Assembly: GCA_004352715.1 (NCBI GenBank)
Contig: SCFE01000044.1
Span: 1,420,822 to 1,454,062, forward strand
Direction of reading: 5' to 3'
DNA length: 33,241 bases
DNA from: Hofstenia miamia
Lineage: Eukaryota > Xenacoelomorpha > Acoela
The notes beneath the pieces are model-generated. The model ran no database searches. It had not been told where the DNA came from and saw nothing but the letters and a program-made list of their open reading frames with translations. Numbering within the stretch: the first letter of the stretch is position 1; the number at the start of each line of letters is the position of its first letter. A program made the position numbers and the translations under genes. Shown piece after piece: positions 18,790 to 29,750 of the stretch.

Positions 18790-20096
18790 ATGAAAGCGGA
18801 ATTGAATTGACCACCTGGTACCTGCATAGTCCGTTGAGATGTTCTTTTATGTGAATACCAAAGTGACGTTTAGTTTCACAAATGTATAGCTTGTTACAGC
18901 TATCACAAGTATATTTGTAAACGATGGATGAAACTAAATATTCTGGGATTCTATATTCTTAAATATATTAACCGTTTGTAATTATGTAAAAATAGGCCTA
19001 ATTTTAACTGATGTTAAACTGACATTGATTTTTTTAAATCTTTTACTTAATAATAAATTATTTGTCTTCAATGCAAGGCAACTCCTAGTATACATAATCT
19101 TTACAAACGCTTGTCTTTCTCTTGTTGTCATCTATTTCGTAACTTGAATGTAAATATTTAGATGTTATTTTTCTCAACATTTTATTTAGATAGCCATTTT
19201 CTTTGAATGTAGAAAACAATACATCTAGGATCTTTGTTAATAATTGAAAATTCGATGATATTTTTATGAATCTTTCACATAAACCCTTTATTGTATTACT
19301 CTTGTATTTTAAAGGGAAATAGGAAATGAATGGCATATATAGACCTGTATTTGTATTTTTACATACCTCGGATGTAAAATTGCTCTCCTATTTTTTATTT
19401 GTAACATCTAAAACGTTAATTGAATTTTCTTTTTTTTTCTTCAATCGTAAATTGGATATTTTCAATTTCCAGATTTATTTTCTGCAAGAAAATTATTAAA
19501 AATGGCGAATATATTGTCCATATAGCTTTTATAAAATAAAAATTTTTCGTTATGGAATTTCGATTCTATCATGTCCATGGCAAAATTTGCCATTAATTGC
19601 CCTAATCGGGAACCCATTGCCATGCCGTCTATCTGTTTGTAAATTTCATTATTAAACATGAAAGACGTATTCAAGCAGGCCATTTGTAGTAGTTTTCTTA
19701 GTGTATGTTTTGAAATTGACAACTTTGCATCGTTTATTGTTCTTAGTTATTTTTACAGGAATGTTGGTAAAAAGACTCTTTACATCAAAGCTTACTAAAT
19801 ATTTTCTTTAATCTCTTTGCAAATCATAGAAATTCTTCAATTCTGAAATTAAATTAAGTGTATCTTGCAAGTTGTATTGTTTTGGAACATGTTCTTTTAA
19901 AATTTTGTCTAACCATTTACTTAAATTATATGTCTGACTATTAATTGATGACAATATTGGTCTAAAGAGTTGATACTTTTGATCTTTATGTACTTTTGAA
20001 ATCCATATAATCTGGAAGGTATTGAAGCAATGCTGCGAAATTGTTGATATTGCTCTTCAGAAATTTGTTTCAGATTCCTTATATCATATATATATA
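18790..20096 (-). mobile_element. Penelope-like element 2 (RT plus GIY-YIG endonuclease), minus strand
   Basis: Read from 20090 down, broken frames give ISEEQYQQFRSIASIPSRLY, LFRPILSSINSQTYNLSKWL, LVSFDVKSLFTNIPV (RT motif), then in 19462-19722 YKQIDGMAMGSRLGQLMANF and YKSYMDNIFAIF (usually YVDDIF; the first Asp is Asn). IQFTIEE, FISYFPLKYKSNTIKGLCER and FKENGYLNKMLRKI follow. At 18805-18925 comes SSIVYKYTCDSCNKLYICET then KRHFGIHIKEH, a GIY-YIG domain whose YIG reads YIC. QIDGxAMGSxLG and the GIY-YIG tail are diagnostic of endonuclease-bearing Penelope-like elements. It is dead through frameshifts and stops, and its 5' end runs into the TA tract and gap. Confidence 0.85.
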
Positions 20097-20248
20097 NNNN
20101 NNNNNNNNNNNNNNNNNNNNNNNNNNNNNNNNNNNNNNNNNNNNNNNNNNNNNNNNNNNNNNNNNNNNNNNNNNNNNNNNNNNNNNNNNNNNNNNNNNNN
20201 NNNNNNNNNNNNNNNNNNNNNNNNNNNNNNNNNNNNNNNNNNNNNNNN

Positions 20249-20280
<32 letters not shown>
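20085..20280. repeat. (TA)n tract with assembly gap
   Basis: TA repeats flank a run of N at 20097-20248. It marks the 5' edge of the Penelope-like copy. Confidence 0.95.
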
Positions 20281-20282
<2 letters not shown>

Positions 20283-20897
20283 CTTTTTAATTATTGTAAT
20301 GAGCTTGACAAATCATACCAACCGTTTTTACACAATTTTTTTCGAACATATTCATAAATTGGAAATTAGCAAATCTGTTAGTGAATATACTCCAACTTAA
20401 TACTGAACGGGAGAATATTTGTGCTAAACTATGTTGCCATTGTATGGTTGAGGTATTACAAAATTTTGATGAACAAGCTCTACCCGTACATTAGATACTC
20501 ATGAGTTCCAAATCACATGAGAGCAACAACCAAATTCACAAAGTTTTTTTCTCAAGATCAGAAATACAAGCGACTGGCAAGTCATAACCCAGGGACCCTT
20601 TTAAAACTGAGACAAGGTGGCCCGTTGTTTACCCGGCTTACAAATGTTTACGTCAAAAACAGTAATCAAGTGGAAGCTTACATTTTATATTTCAAAAAAA
20701 ATTGTCTAATAGCCATGCATCTACGATTTGTGATTCCAAAGTGTCTGGATGGGGCTTGGTACTATTTCTATAGTAATATTCCCTGCAACTGAAAAAGCTT
20801 TTGCTTCCCATTTTGGAGTGCTTCTCAGTTAAATGTTGAATGTTATCCGATCTAGAAATTATTGAATGAAATCATGAAAGGGAGAGCAGAACGTAGA
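20281..20897. other. Intron 4 segment with an unrecognised ORF
   Basis: Contains a + strand open frame at 20517-20792 (91 codons, starting MRATTKFTKFFSQDQKYKRL). I see no family motif, and the flanks lack convincing splice sites in phase with the channel. It may be a transposon scrap. The rest is featureless. Confidence 0.3.
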
Positions 20898-22031
20898 CTA
20901 GGGCCTGGCGGTATAGCGATACCGCGGTATTTTGAGACTACCGAAAAGTACCGATAGCGCGGTATCTTGTCTAAATAATTGATCGGAATTTCTTTTAAAA
21001 TGATGTGTATTATGTGCAACCCCGTGGGTCAATATTTACACTATGAAAATTGTATTTCTGTACGGATTCTAGATAGCACGTTTGAAAACTCATGAAATGT
21101 ATTATTAACAAATGTCCATTAGTCATGTAGGTTCAATTATATGGCTGATTAGTTCACAAAATTTTATCAAAAATACTTTCCCAAAAAGACGAGCTTTTTG
21201 TAGATTTTTTCTTAAAAAATCACATTTCATAATATGGCCATTAGGTCTATGTATTTTTTGTAACCCTGTAGTCACGACTATAAAATTTAATTCGTTTTAA
21301 TTTATGATCAAGTTAGAAAGATCCATTGCTGTTTTAATAAACTGGTGATATGTAATATTTCTGTAAGCTTACACTTGTTTCTTGCATTTTGATGTTAAAC
21401 ATGCTGCTATAGTGCAGTTAAAAATTCTATTCTCTCTGTCAGCTCTAATTTTCTAAATTATTTCACATTTATAATTACTGTGTCTATCATATGTCAATAA
21501 AGTCAAAATTTAGAAATTCACTTTTACATAGGAATTCCGAAAAATGTCGTATAATGGATATAAACATGGTATGTTGCGACTGCAAATTTTAACTTAGCGT
21601 GCTGAAATAAATACATAAAAAAACTCCAAGTAATTGCAAATTTCAAAAGAATTTGGAAAAATTGGGTTTTTCGTTGAATAATGGGATGTTTTTAAGTTAA
21701 AGATACCCAGAGTGTATAAGCACATCTGCCATGCAACAATAATTTTGTTCTCCACATATACGTTATCCATTCATTTAACAAACATAATTTAATCACAACT
21801 ATTAAATCAGTATTTGAGGATTCTAAAATATACCTTAACCCCTAACTTAGTGAGAACTGATTGTTGATCTCAACAAAATTGTTGAAATTGATGAAAACTA
21901 TATTTAAATAACAGTTGTCATTACTAAATATAATATTTATTACTCATTCCACTAAAATATATTATAAACATTACCGAACTAAAATGGCTTTTTTAAATTT
22001 TTTATAAACAAAAAACGCAGTTTTTTATGGG

Positions 22032-22072
<41 letters not shown>

Positions 22073-22396
22073 CCAGTCAAACGAACTTTGAGTTTGGTCA
22101 AACTCATAAAATGGACCTAAAATTTCTTATGAAACAATTGATAGTGAATGTGACTGCGCAGCGCAACAATACATCCTGGTGTTAAAACAAAAAATGTACC
22201 ATTAATTATTGAAAAATTATTCCTTGAAGAATGGGATCTTTGTGCACTTGGCAAAGTGTCAAACGTGTAAACTGGCTTTGATGGGTCTTGGTTTGTTGTG
22301 GGTTATTTATATTTGTTTTATAAGTAAAAAAATATATATATGCATAATCATAGCGGTACCGGATATCGAAGTATTTTGAGTGATACCATAGTCCCA
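20898..22396. mobile_element. Possible non-autonomous hAT-like element
   Basis: CTAGGGCCTGGCGGTATAGC (20898 on) followed by ACCGCGGTATTTTGAG resembles ends often seen on ZBED/hAT elements. The other side, 22350-22396, has a related AGTATTTTGAGTGATACC and ends ATACCATAGTCCC, roughly the reverse complement of the left terminus. The repeats are imperfect and I found no clear 8-bp target duplication. The interior is AT-rich and non-coding, with a (TA)n tract at 22036-22067. Confidence 0.3.
22036..22067. repeat. (TA)n microsatellite
   Basis: About 15 TA units in intron 4. Confidence 0.95.
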
Positions 22397-23120
22397 AAAC
22401 ACCTCTTTGAAGCGGCGATTTTATGGGTGGGGAAATTGGAACTGCTTACCAAGTGTTCAATAAATGAAATGTCATGCTTGCTGCATAAAAATGGCAATCG
22501 ATCTTATCTTGTGGTGTAAGTTAAGGTTAAATTTCCTTGTGTGCCGTTCTTTAATTGCTTGCTCGAATGCTAATAATTACTTACTACCAGTGATTGCTGG
22601 AACGTCGTACAGACATATAAGGATTAACTATTTTTGTTCTGAACTACTGGCGCTGCTAGAATATTTATCAATTAATTGTATTTTTCAAATTTTCTGTGAA
22701 CGCTTTTCTATTTTTTAATGTTTGATACACGGCTTTATTATGAATATTTATTAATTTTAATAGTCTATCAACTTCATTTTGATAAAGTGTTGTTTCTTTA
22801 AAATAAAAGTTTATTTTAAAAATTTGATTTAACAATTGTTAAAATTCATTACAGATTTTTCAATTTCTCGGTAGACCCAGTTTCAGTCGATTTAATGGAC
22901 GCATTTTATATTCTTCCAATATATTTAATAAGATCATTTCTATAATGAAAATAGCAAAAACAATTAGTGTTGAGATTTTTGTTAATCATTGACCCGAAAG
23001 TTAGAATGATCAAAATAGCTCAACTTCTGACCATACTGATTTATTAAGATCTGATATTTCAAGATAAATTTGTTCCCTATTTATTATTTTCTGTTTCATA
23101 TCAACTGCGTTTGATTCTAG
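22397..23120 (+). other. Intron 4, last part
   Basis: AT-rich, no recognised element. It ends in GTTTGATTCTAG, the acceptor of exon 5. Confidence 0.5.
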
Positions 23121-23428
23121 GCTCCATTCAACGAAAACAAAATCACTCGAGCAAGTCCTTCACAAAGTTTATCTTTGATAATGTGGTTTAATTCAAGTGA
23201 TGGCTTAGGTCTTCTCTCGCATTCTGATGGAGTGATTGTGAACATTCATGAATACAATACTTTGCCCAATTTCTTTAGCCATGAAGTGCTGAAGTTCAAG
23301 CCAGGTGTTGAAGCCATTATTTCGTTTAGACAAAACGAAAAAATCATGGTCACCGATAGCTTTTATAGCACATGTGTAAATGATTGGAGTGAAACGCACC
23401 CTGCTTTTAACTCATTGGCCTACACCAG
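23121..23428 (+). CDS. DEG/ENaC sodium channel, exon 5 (central palm / ball region)
   Basis: Residues 288-389 and two bases of 390. It enters in phase 0, continuing CFQFQ from exon 4 with APFNENKITRASPSQSLSLI. This reproduces the family's sequence after the GkCf.F turn (a Ser/Pro-containing loop, then GLSLxL). Later SDGVIVNIHEYNTLPNFF corresponds to the GvxVxIHdxxxxP block, and VLKFKPGVEAIISFR to the i.lpPGxxxxI segment. Ends ACACCAG|GTTTGT in phase 2. Length and motif order are normal for the family. Confidence 0.88.
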
Positions 23429-25928
23429 GTTTGTAACATGAAGCATTTTGATAATAATTTATTGATATAGTGTTTGATCCTAAGGGTTTCCTTATGAATA
23501 TGTTATTAAAGTTAAAAATTGCTAGATTTTTGTTTTAATATTGCTAAACAGTTAATACAGTTTCTAATAAAATATAATCATTAAATAATTTAATTATAGG
23601 TAACACTGTGAAACAATAAAAATTCCAATTTCATCTATAGACAATTTCGTTTTCAAGATGTGTCCAGATCATCAATTGTCACAAGCTGATTTTTATCAAA
23701 ATTTTCAAATTTTAGGAACTTCATCATTTTCCTTAATATTTGAATTGCAATGAATAATGTTGCCATTTGTAATACTACCACTTCCTACATATGTAATCTA
23801 AATTCATATCAGTATATCTTGTGTTTTCGCTATTCTTCCGAGTACTGTTTGGAATAGTTTATCTTTTTCTAACTTCCAGCCTTTTTATTGTTAATACATC
23901 TTGACCTTCTCCTTACTTTCAAGGTGCCTGTTTTTAGTGCTACACTGTTCCACACTTTCATGTTTATCTAATACAAATGTTTGTTCCATTGCTATAACGA
24001 CTTTGTCTGTCTCATACTAATTTTGATTTGCTATATTCGTTATTTTCCGCAGTTTTTCCTTGTACCAATTTCTTTCAGGCTTTTACCTATTATGTAAGCT
24101 CTATTGTGCCATATTTCAAATCTGGCAACCTGCTATTAGATTATTCATAGCTTGCATAGTCTACACTTGAAATTTTGCTTAGTTCTTGTATGTATGAACT
24201 TCTTCACCTAGTTTGTACTGGTTAGTAATTGTACTGCTATTAGCTTTTTTCCAGACTTTTTATATCTTTGTTTCAACACAAACTTTTGCGATCTTTACCA
24301 TCTTCTCATGAATTTCAATAGTCACTTCTTAGTTTTGATATTCTCTATTTAGAAATCGTCTTAGCCCACGCCATTGATGAACTACCTATTACTCTAAAGT
24401 TCTTCTTTCAGTTCGCTACCACTGTTTTATCCTTTTACAATGGATCTTTTTGTCCTACAACTTTTTATCTCTTCTTTGATCAATCTGCTTTTCTCTAGAT
24501 AATGTAGCAACATTCATGAAATCACTAAAATTAAATGCAATTGTTAAACATGTTATTAGCTCAAAAATGCTTGCTTCCCTTCTTTTCATTGTGTTCTTCT
24601 TTATGAAAATATGATTCTCAATTTTACTCTTGAGCACTTTCTAGTCTTCAATCTTCTTGAAGCTAATTCAGCTATGTATTTTAATCAGCTCACATTCTCT
24701 GTCTCTGGAAAGTGAATTCCCTACATACCATTTCTGTTATGAACCTTTGTAATTGTTGAATACTTTTGGCTTTTCAATTTTCCGGAACAGATAACCTAGT
24801 TCTATTATATCTTTCTATGGTCATGTTGGTCTTGTCGGTTGTCTTAGTTTCCAGGCATATGTTTCCAAACATATTTGTTCAAGCAAATGTGTTACTACTT
24901 CATGCAATTCGTTGCTTTAAATGGCTTTTCAAGTTTATTCTCTTTGAAATTACTTAGGTGTATATATCAATCAAGGCACTGTTTAGCACCTGCCAGCCTT
25001 TTGATGCATTCTTCTGATTTTTAAACATTCCTTTACTAAAACCTCTCTATTCTGGAAAGGTTTAGTTGTAATACTCCATCATTATTTTCTTTTCTTTAAC
25101 AGTCCAATTGTCATTTTTATTGGAGTGGTGTTGATCCTATTGTGGCACCTCTTACGTCTACAGTGATATTTGTTGATCCAACCTGTTGACCAAAATGTCT
25201 GAAAATCTTTTTTCCAAATGCAGCATTCTGATAACTAAGATGCGTTGATATTTTGAGAATACTCAAGGCAATTTGGGTGACATTTTAGACTTTCTCTGAC
25301 CTAAGAAGTGCGCTAATAAAGATTTAACAACTTTCCTATCCATGGTGGCTTTCATTTCCTTCTTCGCGATATGAAGAATATGAACTTGAAATCCCTAAGG
25401 TTACTGGATTTATTATTTCTCTCTATATATTCATAGTGAGTACATCTTTCGAAATTCCAGCAAAATTCACTTGGTTGTTTTTGCTGAAATGCTTGAATAT
25501 TATTAATACACATGAACTATTTTTAGAGCCACTGCCAACCGTCAAAAATTACTTTCTTCTCACTTATATCAGCTCATAGTTGAAATTTTTACCTATGCGT
25601 TAAACTTTACAAAATGCTAGTTTTCAACAAATTCACGCTAATTATATATTCATGTATTTTAGCATTATATTTATGTTAAGATTTTCTAACAATATTTAGT
25701 AATTAGGATGTGTATAATGTGAAATGAAGAACATATTCATACCCGATAAAAATTACGAGGGTGAAGCTACTCACTGAAAGAGTGCCTGTGCTTGCTCATC
25801 TCTAGTGTAGATTAAAAACAAATACAAAAATGTCATTAAAATTTTAATAGAGCCGGCATTGTTCTATAAAGTCACAACTTCGGTATATCCAAATTGATCA
25901 AAATTGTAGTTGAAACTAATGTACTTAG
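23429..25928. other. Intron 5 with a possible decayed element on the minus strand
   Basis: The + strand is T/C-rich from about 23820 to 25440, so the minus strand is A-rich, like the gypsy pol region at the left of the window. Minus-strand translation is full of stops, but short pieces such as TNQYKLGEEVHTYKN (about 24190-24240) and ECIKRLAGAKQCLD (about 24980-25020) look like the tail and linker of a retrotransposon polyprotein. No catalytic motif could be found, so the identity is a guess. The rest is plain intron. Confidence 0.3.
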
Positions 25929-26144
25929 GAGTGAATGTATTTCGAAGTCAAAGCAAAATTACATTGAAAGAATTTGTAACTGCTCAGAGCTTGTGCTAAC
26001 AGAAAATAGCAGTGTCCCTCAATGCGATTCATTGAATGACGAACAATGGAAATGCAGAGTTAATGTTTCGGAAATGTTTGCAGCAGGACGTCTTTATTAT
26101 AATTGCAAGCCAAAGTGTAGCAGCATTTCTTATGAAACCCTTTG
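25929..26144 (+). CDS. DEG/ENaC sodium channel, exon 6 (cysteine-rich thumb)
   Basis: Residues 391-461, with residue 390 (AG|G, Arg) and residue 462 (TG|G, Trp) split at the borders. SECISKSKQNYIERICNCSE matches the family's C..xC....i...CgC block at the start of the thumb, and LYYNCKPKCSSISYET matches its later C-P..C....Y block. There are seven cysteines. The acceptor AATGTACTTAG restores the exon 5 phase exactly, and the donor is GTATGC. One position usually Cys in the first block (ECisKSK, commonly C..C) is Ser or Lys here. Confidence 0.85.
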
Positions 26145-26226
26145 GTATGCATTTTAACCGACTCAATGTTCATTAACAATCACTTACCAATTGAAATAAA
26201 TATGCATGCATGCCTGCATGCGTGCA

Positions 26227-26233
<7 letters not shown>

Positions 26234-26269
<36 letters not shown>
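26234..26269. repeat. (TA)n microsatellite preceded by TGCATGCATGC repeat
   Basis: About 18 TA units, following an alternating purine-pyrimidine stretch of ATGC/GTGC units at 26201-26233. Confidence 0.95.
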
Positions 26270-26272
<3 letters not shown>

Positions 26273-27777
26273 ATGTCTGACGTTCTCCAAAAGATTCTAT
26301 TTCATTAGAAAGTCTTTTACGCAAATTTCTGATACTTTTTTATATTTTTTAGAGAATGCGCAATGCTGTCGAACTTGGACTAATATGGGTCAATGCATGA
26401 CATAGGAAATAATTTACCAATAAACAATCACAAAAACAGAATAATTGGTTTCTAAATGTTTGTGGTTTTGCACTACAATTATTAAATCATACTGCCAGTT
26501 ATTCTTCATTTTTGAGCCGCACAATTTTCTATAGCACCTGATAGTGAGCGCGTTTGAAATTTTATCTTTAAATACCGTCTTGTGGATACGTTTCAAGAAT
26601 GCTATCAAATGCAATCAGCTTCTAAAACATAGTTCTACTGCTTTCGGCTACGAAAACGACATACACAGTTCAGTGTTTCATCTCTTTCACTTAAGGCTTT
26701 CAAAATTGCCCATTGTGCAGCCAAATTTAAGTAAAAATACAATCAGTTTTTCTAATAAATACCACAAATGTCCTGCCTTCATTACACAATCTAGTTACTT
26801 GGATGTGACGGTAAGGATAGGAATAANATATATATATATATATATATATATATGACATTTGGCGCATTTAGACAACTGTGAGAGATTACTCTTTAAAAAA
26901 GCAAGCCTTTCACTTGTCACGTACACATATAACCAAAAGTGTATCAATAACAGTACATTGAAAGGTTTTCTTACTACTTGAGATAATTCTGGATATGAAA
27001 ATTTAGGCAAAAAAATTATAGTCGAAATGAAGTAGTCATTGCGTGTTGTAAAGTGTAGAATTAAACATTTAGTTTTAAAATGGAAGTAATAATCATGTAG
27101 ACAGAATTCGAAATGGTTCCCTTTCTCCTGGGGTGTTAAAAGCACAATCCTAACTATTCATGTATAGAGTGATTATTAGAGCATTAAGTCATCACTATGC
27201 TGTTATTCAGTTTTCCTTTAAATTAATGGTAAATTATTTGATTGAACAATTTGCATCTCATCTAATTTGAGTATGAGGTGTGAAACGGAATAACTATCAT
27301 TTAAAAAGGCCTGATTATTTGCATATACTACAGACCGCGATACAACCTGGACCATTTCCAACCTTGCCTACAAATGTAATTCCATAACAATAATATATTT
27401 ATTTTCATATACAGCATAAATTGCATAAACGCTTCCAAAAGGTGTATTTTCATTGTCAATTTGGATCAATTTAAGGCAGTAAGATATTTAATCACAATTT
27501 TTTGAAACATGAACTCTATTTTCAAATCCGAATTGAATTTCTTAGTCTCAGGCAACCCGGATATAGAGCTTTACTATTGAATTTCGTGATGGAATTCAAA
27601 ATTTTTAAAATTTTAAATTATCATATAATGTTTATGAACAGTAACAACTCATTTATAATTCCTAAATATAGTTTAGATTGGAATTGAATCAAAAAACAAA
27701 ATAGGCCTACCATTGCAATCGATCAGGCCAAATTATATGCGTAAATTTAATTAATGTATAGAAATTATTAGTATACA
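26270..27777 (+). other. Intron 6, first part
   Basis: AT-rich, no recognised coding DNA. It contains a single N (26827) followed by a (TA)n tract at 26828-26853. Small open frames on both strands (26544-26855, 26795-27145) lack family motifs or fitting splice sites. Confidence 0.5.
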
Positions 27778-27889
27778 CTAGAGGTCGACGGTTATTAAAT
27801 TTTGACTCCGGTTCGGTTCAGATCGGTAAACCGGGTAAAATTATGGTTTCGGTTCGGTTTTTTTCTTAAAAACCAAGTTTGCAAACAAA

Positions 27890-29489
27890 AATTTATTCAA
27901 CGTTCTTAGATTTGATAAGTCTTGATGCGTTTTCCCCAGTTAGAGAACACCTTTTCTTCGTGATAGTATTGGATCCGATGGAGCCCATACTCTCTGAAGA
28001 CACGTTTGTTGCCTGTACGTATAACCATTTTCTGGCTAGGATCACAAGTTTGGATAGTTTTGTTGCATGTAATCGCCACCAAATAAGAACATCCCCCGGT
28101 AAGTTCTAAAGGTTCCACTGAGATGTAAGTGTCTATTTCATTTCATGAGACAGAGGGAGTTGACATGGTATGCGAGTCTATTTCATTTCATGAGACAGAG
28201 GGAGTTGACATGGTATGCGACTTGCCCGCGAGAGATGAAAGTAAAGCCGATTTACATATCTTTGGTGGAGTAGGATCAGTGGTTCCTTGCTGATTCCCTG
28301 GAGTCCGAATTTCAGCCATTGCCTTCTCAATTTCCGTCTTCGCCAATAGAATTTGCTCGTCTGAGAAGAGCATTGCCTTATATCTGGGATCCAATAATGT
28401 TGTCACAAGAAATAAGAGCTTGGTATTAAGGTCCCAAAAACGGTCATCAAAGTTTGAAAGCAGTTGGTTCTTCAGAAATTGCAATGACTGTACGTTTGCA
28501 TTTTCGATGGAAGACCTTGCCTCAGTTAGGATTGGAAATACAAGACTAATGGATACATATGTGTCACCAGATAACAGCTCTGTAGCCTCTTCAAGAGGTG
28601 TAAGCAGCGCAATAGCTTCTTCCATGACCTCCCACTCCGCGTATGGCCTTGAATTTGGGGGATTTCTGCACCTCTTCAAAGTGTCTTGGTGGCAAAGGAG
28701 ACGATTTAGTTCATCTCTGCACTTTAGCTCCGCCTTCCATAATCGTATTGTTGAACCCCATCGCTCTTCAATACTGGTTGGCAAGTCTACACTCTTATTG
28801 GGATCTGTTGTTTGCTGAAGTGTGTGAAATTTGCGATATGCGACATCACTTCTGTTTAAAAAACCCGCGATGGCCTTGCTTCGAGCTTTGGCGGTTTTTA
28901 CCAGCTCGTCGGATTCGATAGCATTATCAATTGCTAGCTGTATGGTATGAGCAGTGCACGGGATGTTGCCAAAATTTCCAAGTTTTGCGGCTCTGACCAT
29001 GTTTGAAGCATTATCTGTAGTGGCCCCCTCGCAATTTTCTAATTTCAGTCCATATTGATGAAGCAATTTTCCAACTTCAGTTGCAATGTTTGCACCAGAA
29101 TGATCTAGGTTCAGTTCATTGAATGGTAGGACACCAATGCAGAATGTTCCCAAATCAAAATTTTTCCCAATGAAACTTATAGTAACTTCCAGCCAATTTT
29201 CTTTCGAGACAGATTTCCAGAAGTCGAAGGTAATGGCGAAATGATCACAATTATCCGATAAATTCTTCATCAGAGCCTGGTGGCATTGTTCAACCACCTG
29301 AGGAACGATCTTTATTCGGAAAGTCTTCTCAGACGGAATTTTATAACGGGGATCCAGAGTCCTGATGACCTCCCGGAAGCTTGGCTGATCCACAAATTTA
29401 TAAGGAAGATATGAATCTATAACCATAATCGCAATAGTCTTCGAAATGTTCTGTGCTTTCGTGCTAGTTGGCTCGTATTGGTTTGAGGG
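27890..29489 (-). pseudogene. ZBED/hAT transposase, stop and frameshift near the C-terminus
   Basis: Reading down from 29489, an uninterrupted frame of about 430 codons runs to a TGA at 28188-28190. It contains ITFDFWKSVSKENWLEV (first catalytic Asp region), EGATTDNASNMVRAAK (second Asp), CTAHTIQLAIDNA (C-x2-H), IEERWGSTIRLW (the usual TRWNST block), PLEEATELLSGDTY (catalytic Glu region) and LLDPRYKAMLF. After the stop, EIDTYISVEPLEL continues in frame; a shift near 28100 is then needed to read IWWRLHATKLSKLVILARKW, the hAT dimerisation block. The enzyme would cut and paste hAT DNA. D-D-E residues survive, so it decayed recently or was kept for a time. The N-terminal BED zinc finger is missing. 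Resemblance to ZBED1/ZBED4-like host proteins is through this family. Confidence 0.85.
28131..28220. repeat. 45-bp perfect tandem duplication
   Basis: GTCTATTTCATTTCATGAGA and the following 25 bases occur twice head to tail (28131-28175, 28176-28220) with no difference. The length is a multiple of three. On the minus strand each copy carries the TGA that ends the transposase frame. Being identical, the duplication must be recent or an assembly artefact. Confidence 0.95.
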
Positions 29490-29565
29490 NTATATATATA
29501 TATGTGTGTATGAATAAACGTTGCTTTGTATATAGGATTTCAAAATTTGCTTTACAATTTTTTAG

Positions 29566-29750
29566 GCATGAGCAACAGTGGCCAACGATAAACTATTTCC
29601 CATTTTTCGCTAATCGTGTTTTGTTCAAAAAGCCTCATCTAAAAGAGATATTTAAATCCGGTACAATGGATGATCATTTAGCAAACACTAGAAAATCTGC
29701 ATTAAAAATTAGTATTCATTTTGAAGATATGATGGTGTATCAAACAAAGG
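29566..29750 (+). CDS. DEG/ENaC sodium channel, exon 7 (wrist approach to TM2)
   Basis: Residues 463-523 plus one base of 524. The first base completes Trp462, giving YETLWHEQQWP, which fits the family's S..WP segment. Near the end, NTRKSALKISIHFEDMMVYQ matches the conserved ...n.lklniyfedlnyeti block that leads into the wrist and TM2. The acceptor is TTACAATTTTTTAG and the donor AAAGG|GTAGTT, phase 1. The hAT element lies immediately upstream. Confidence 0.85.

Larger units (their letters stand above)
27778..29489 (-). mobile_element. hAT element with ZBED-type transposase, 5' truncated
   Basis: The element holds the transposase gene below. Its 3' side ends near 27778 in TAGAGGTCGACGG, resembling hAT termini, followed by short CGGTTCGGTT repeats. 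The other side breaks off at an N (29490) and a (TA)n tract before any BED finger, so the true terminus is missing or unassembled. No 8-bp duplication can be checked. It lies in intron 6, antisense to the channel, and ends only 76 bases before exon 7. Confidence 0.75.

Noticed and set aside
26544-27145. Overlapping ORFs on both strands in intron 6
   Set aside because: No family motif, no phase-compatible splice sites, and both run into a TA tract.
28420-28921. Plus-strand ORFs of 132 and 92 codons
   Set aside because: They are shadows of the hAT transposase read on the minus strand, which has clear family motifs.
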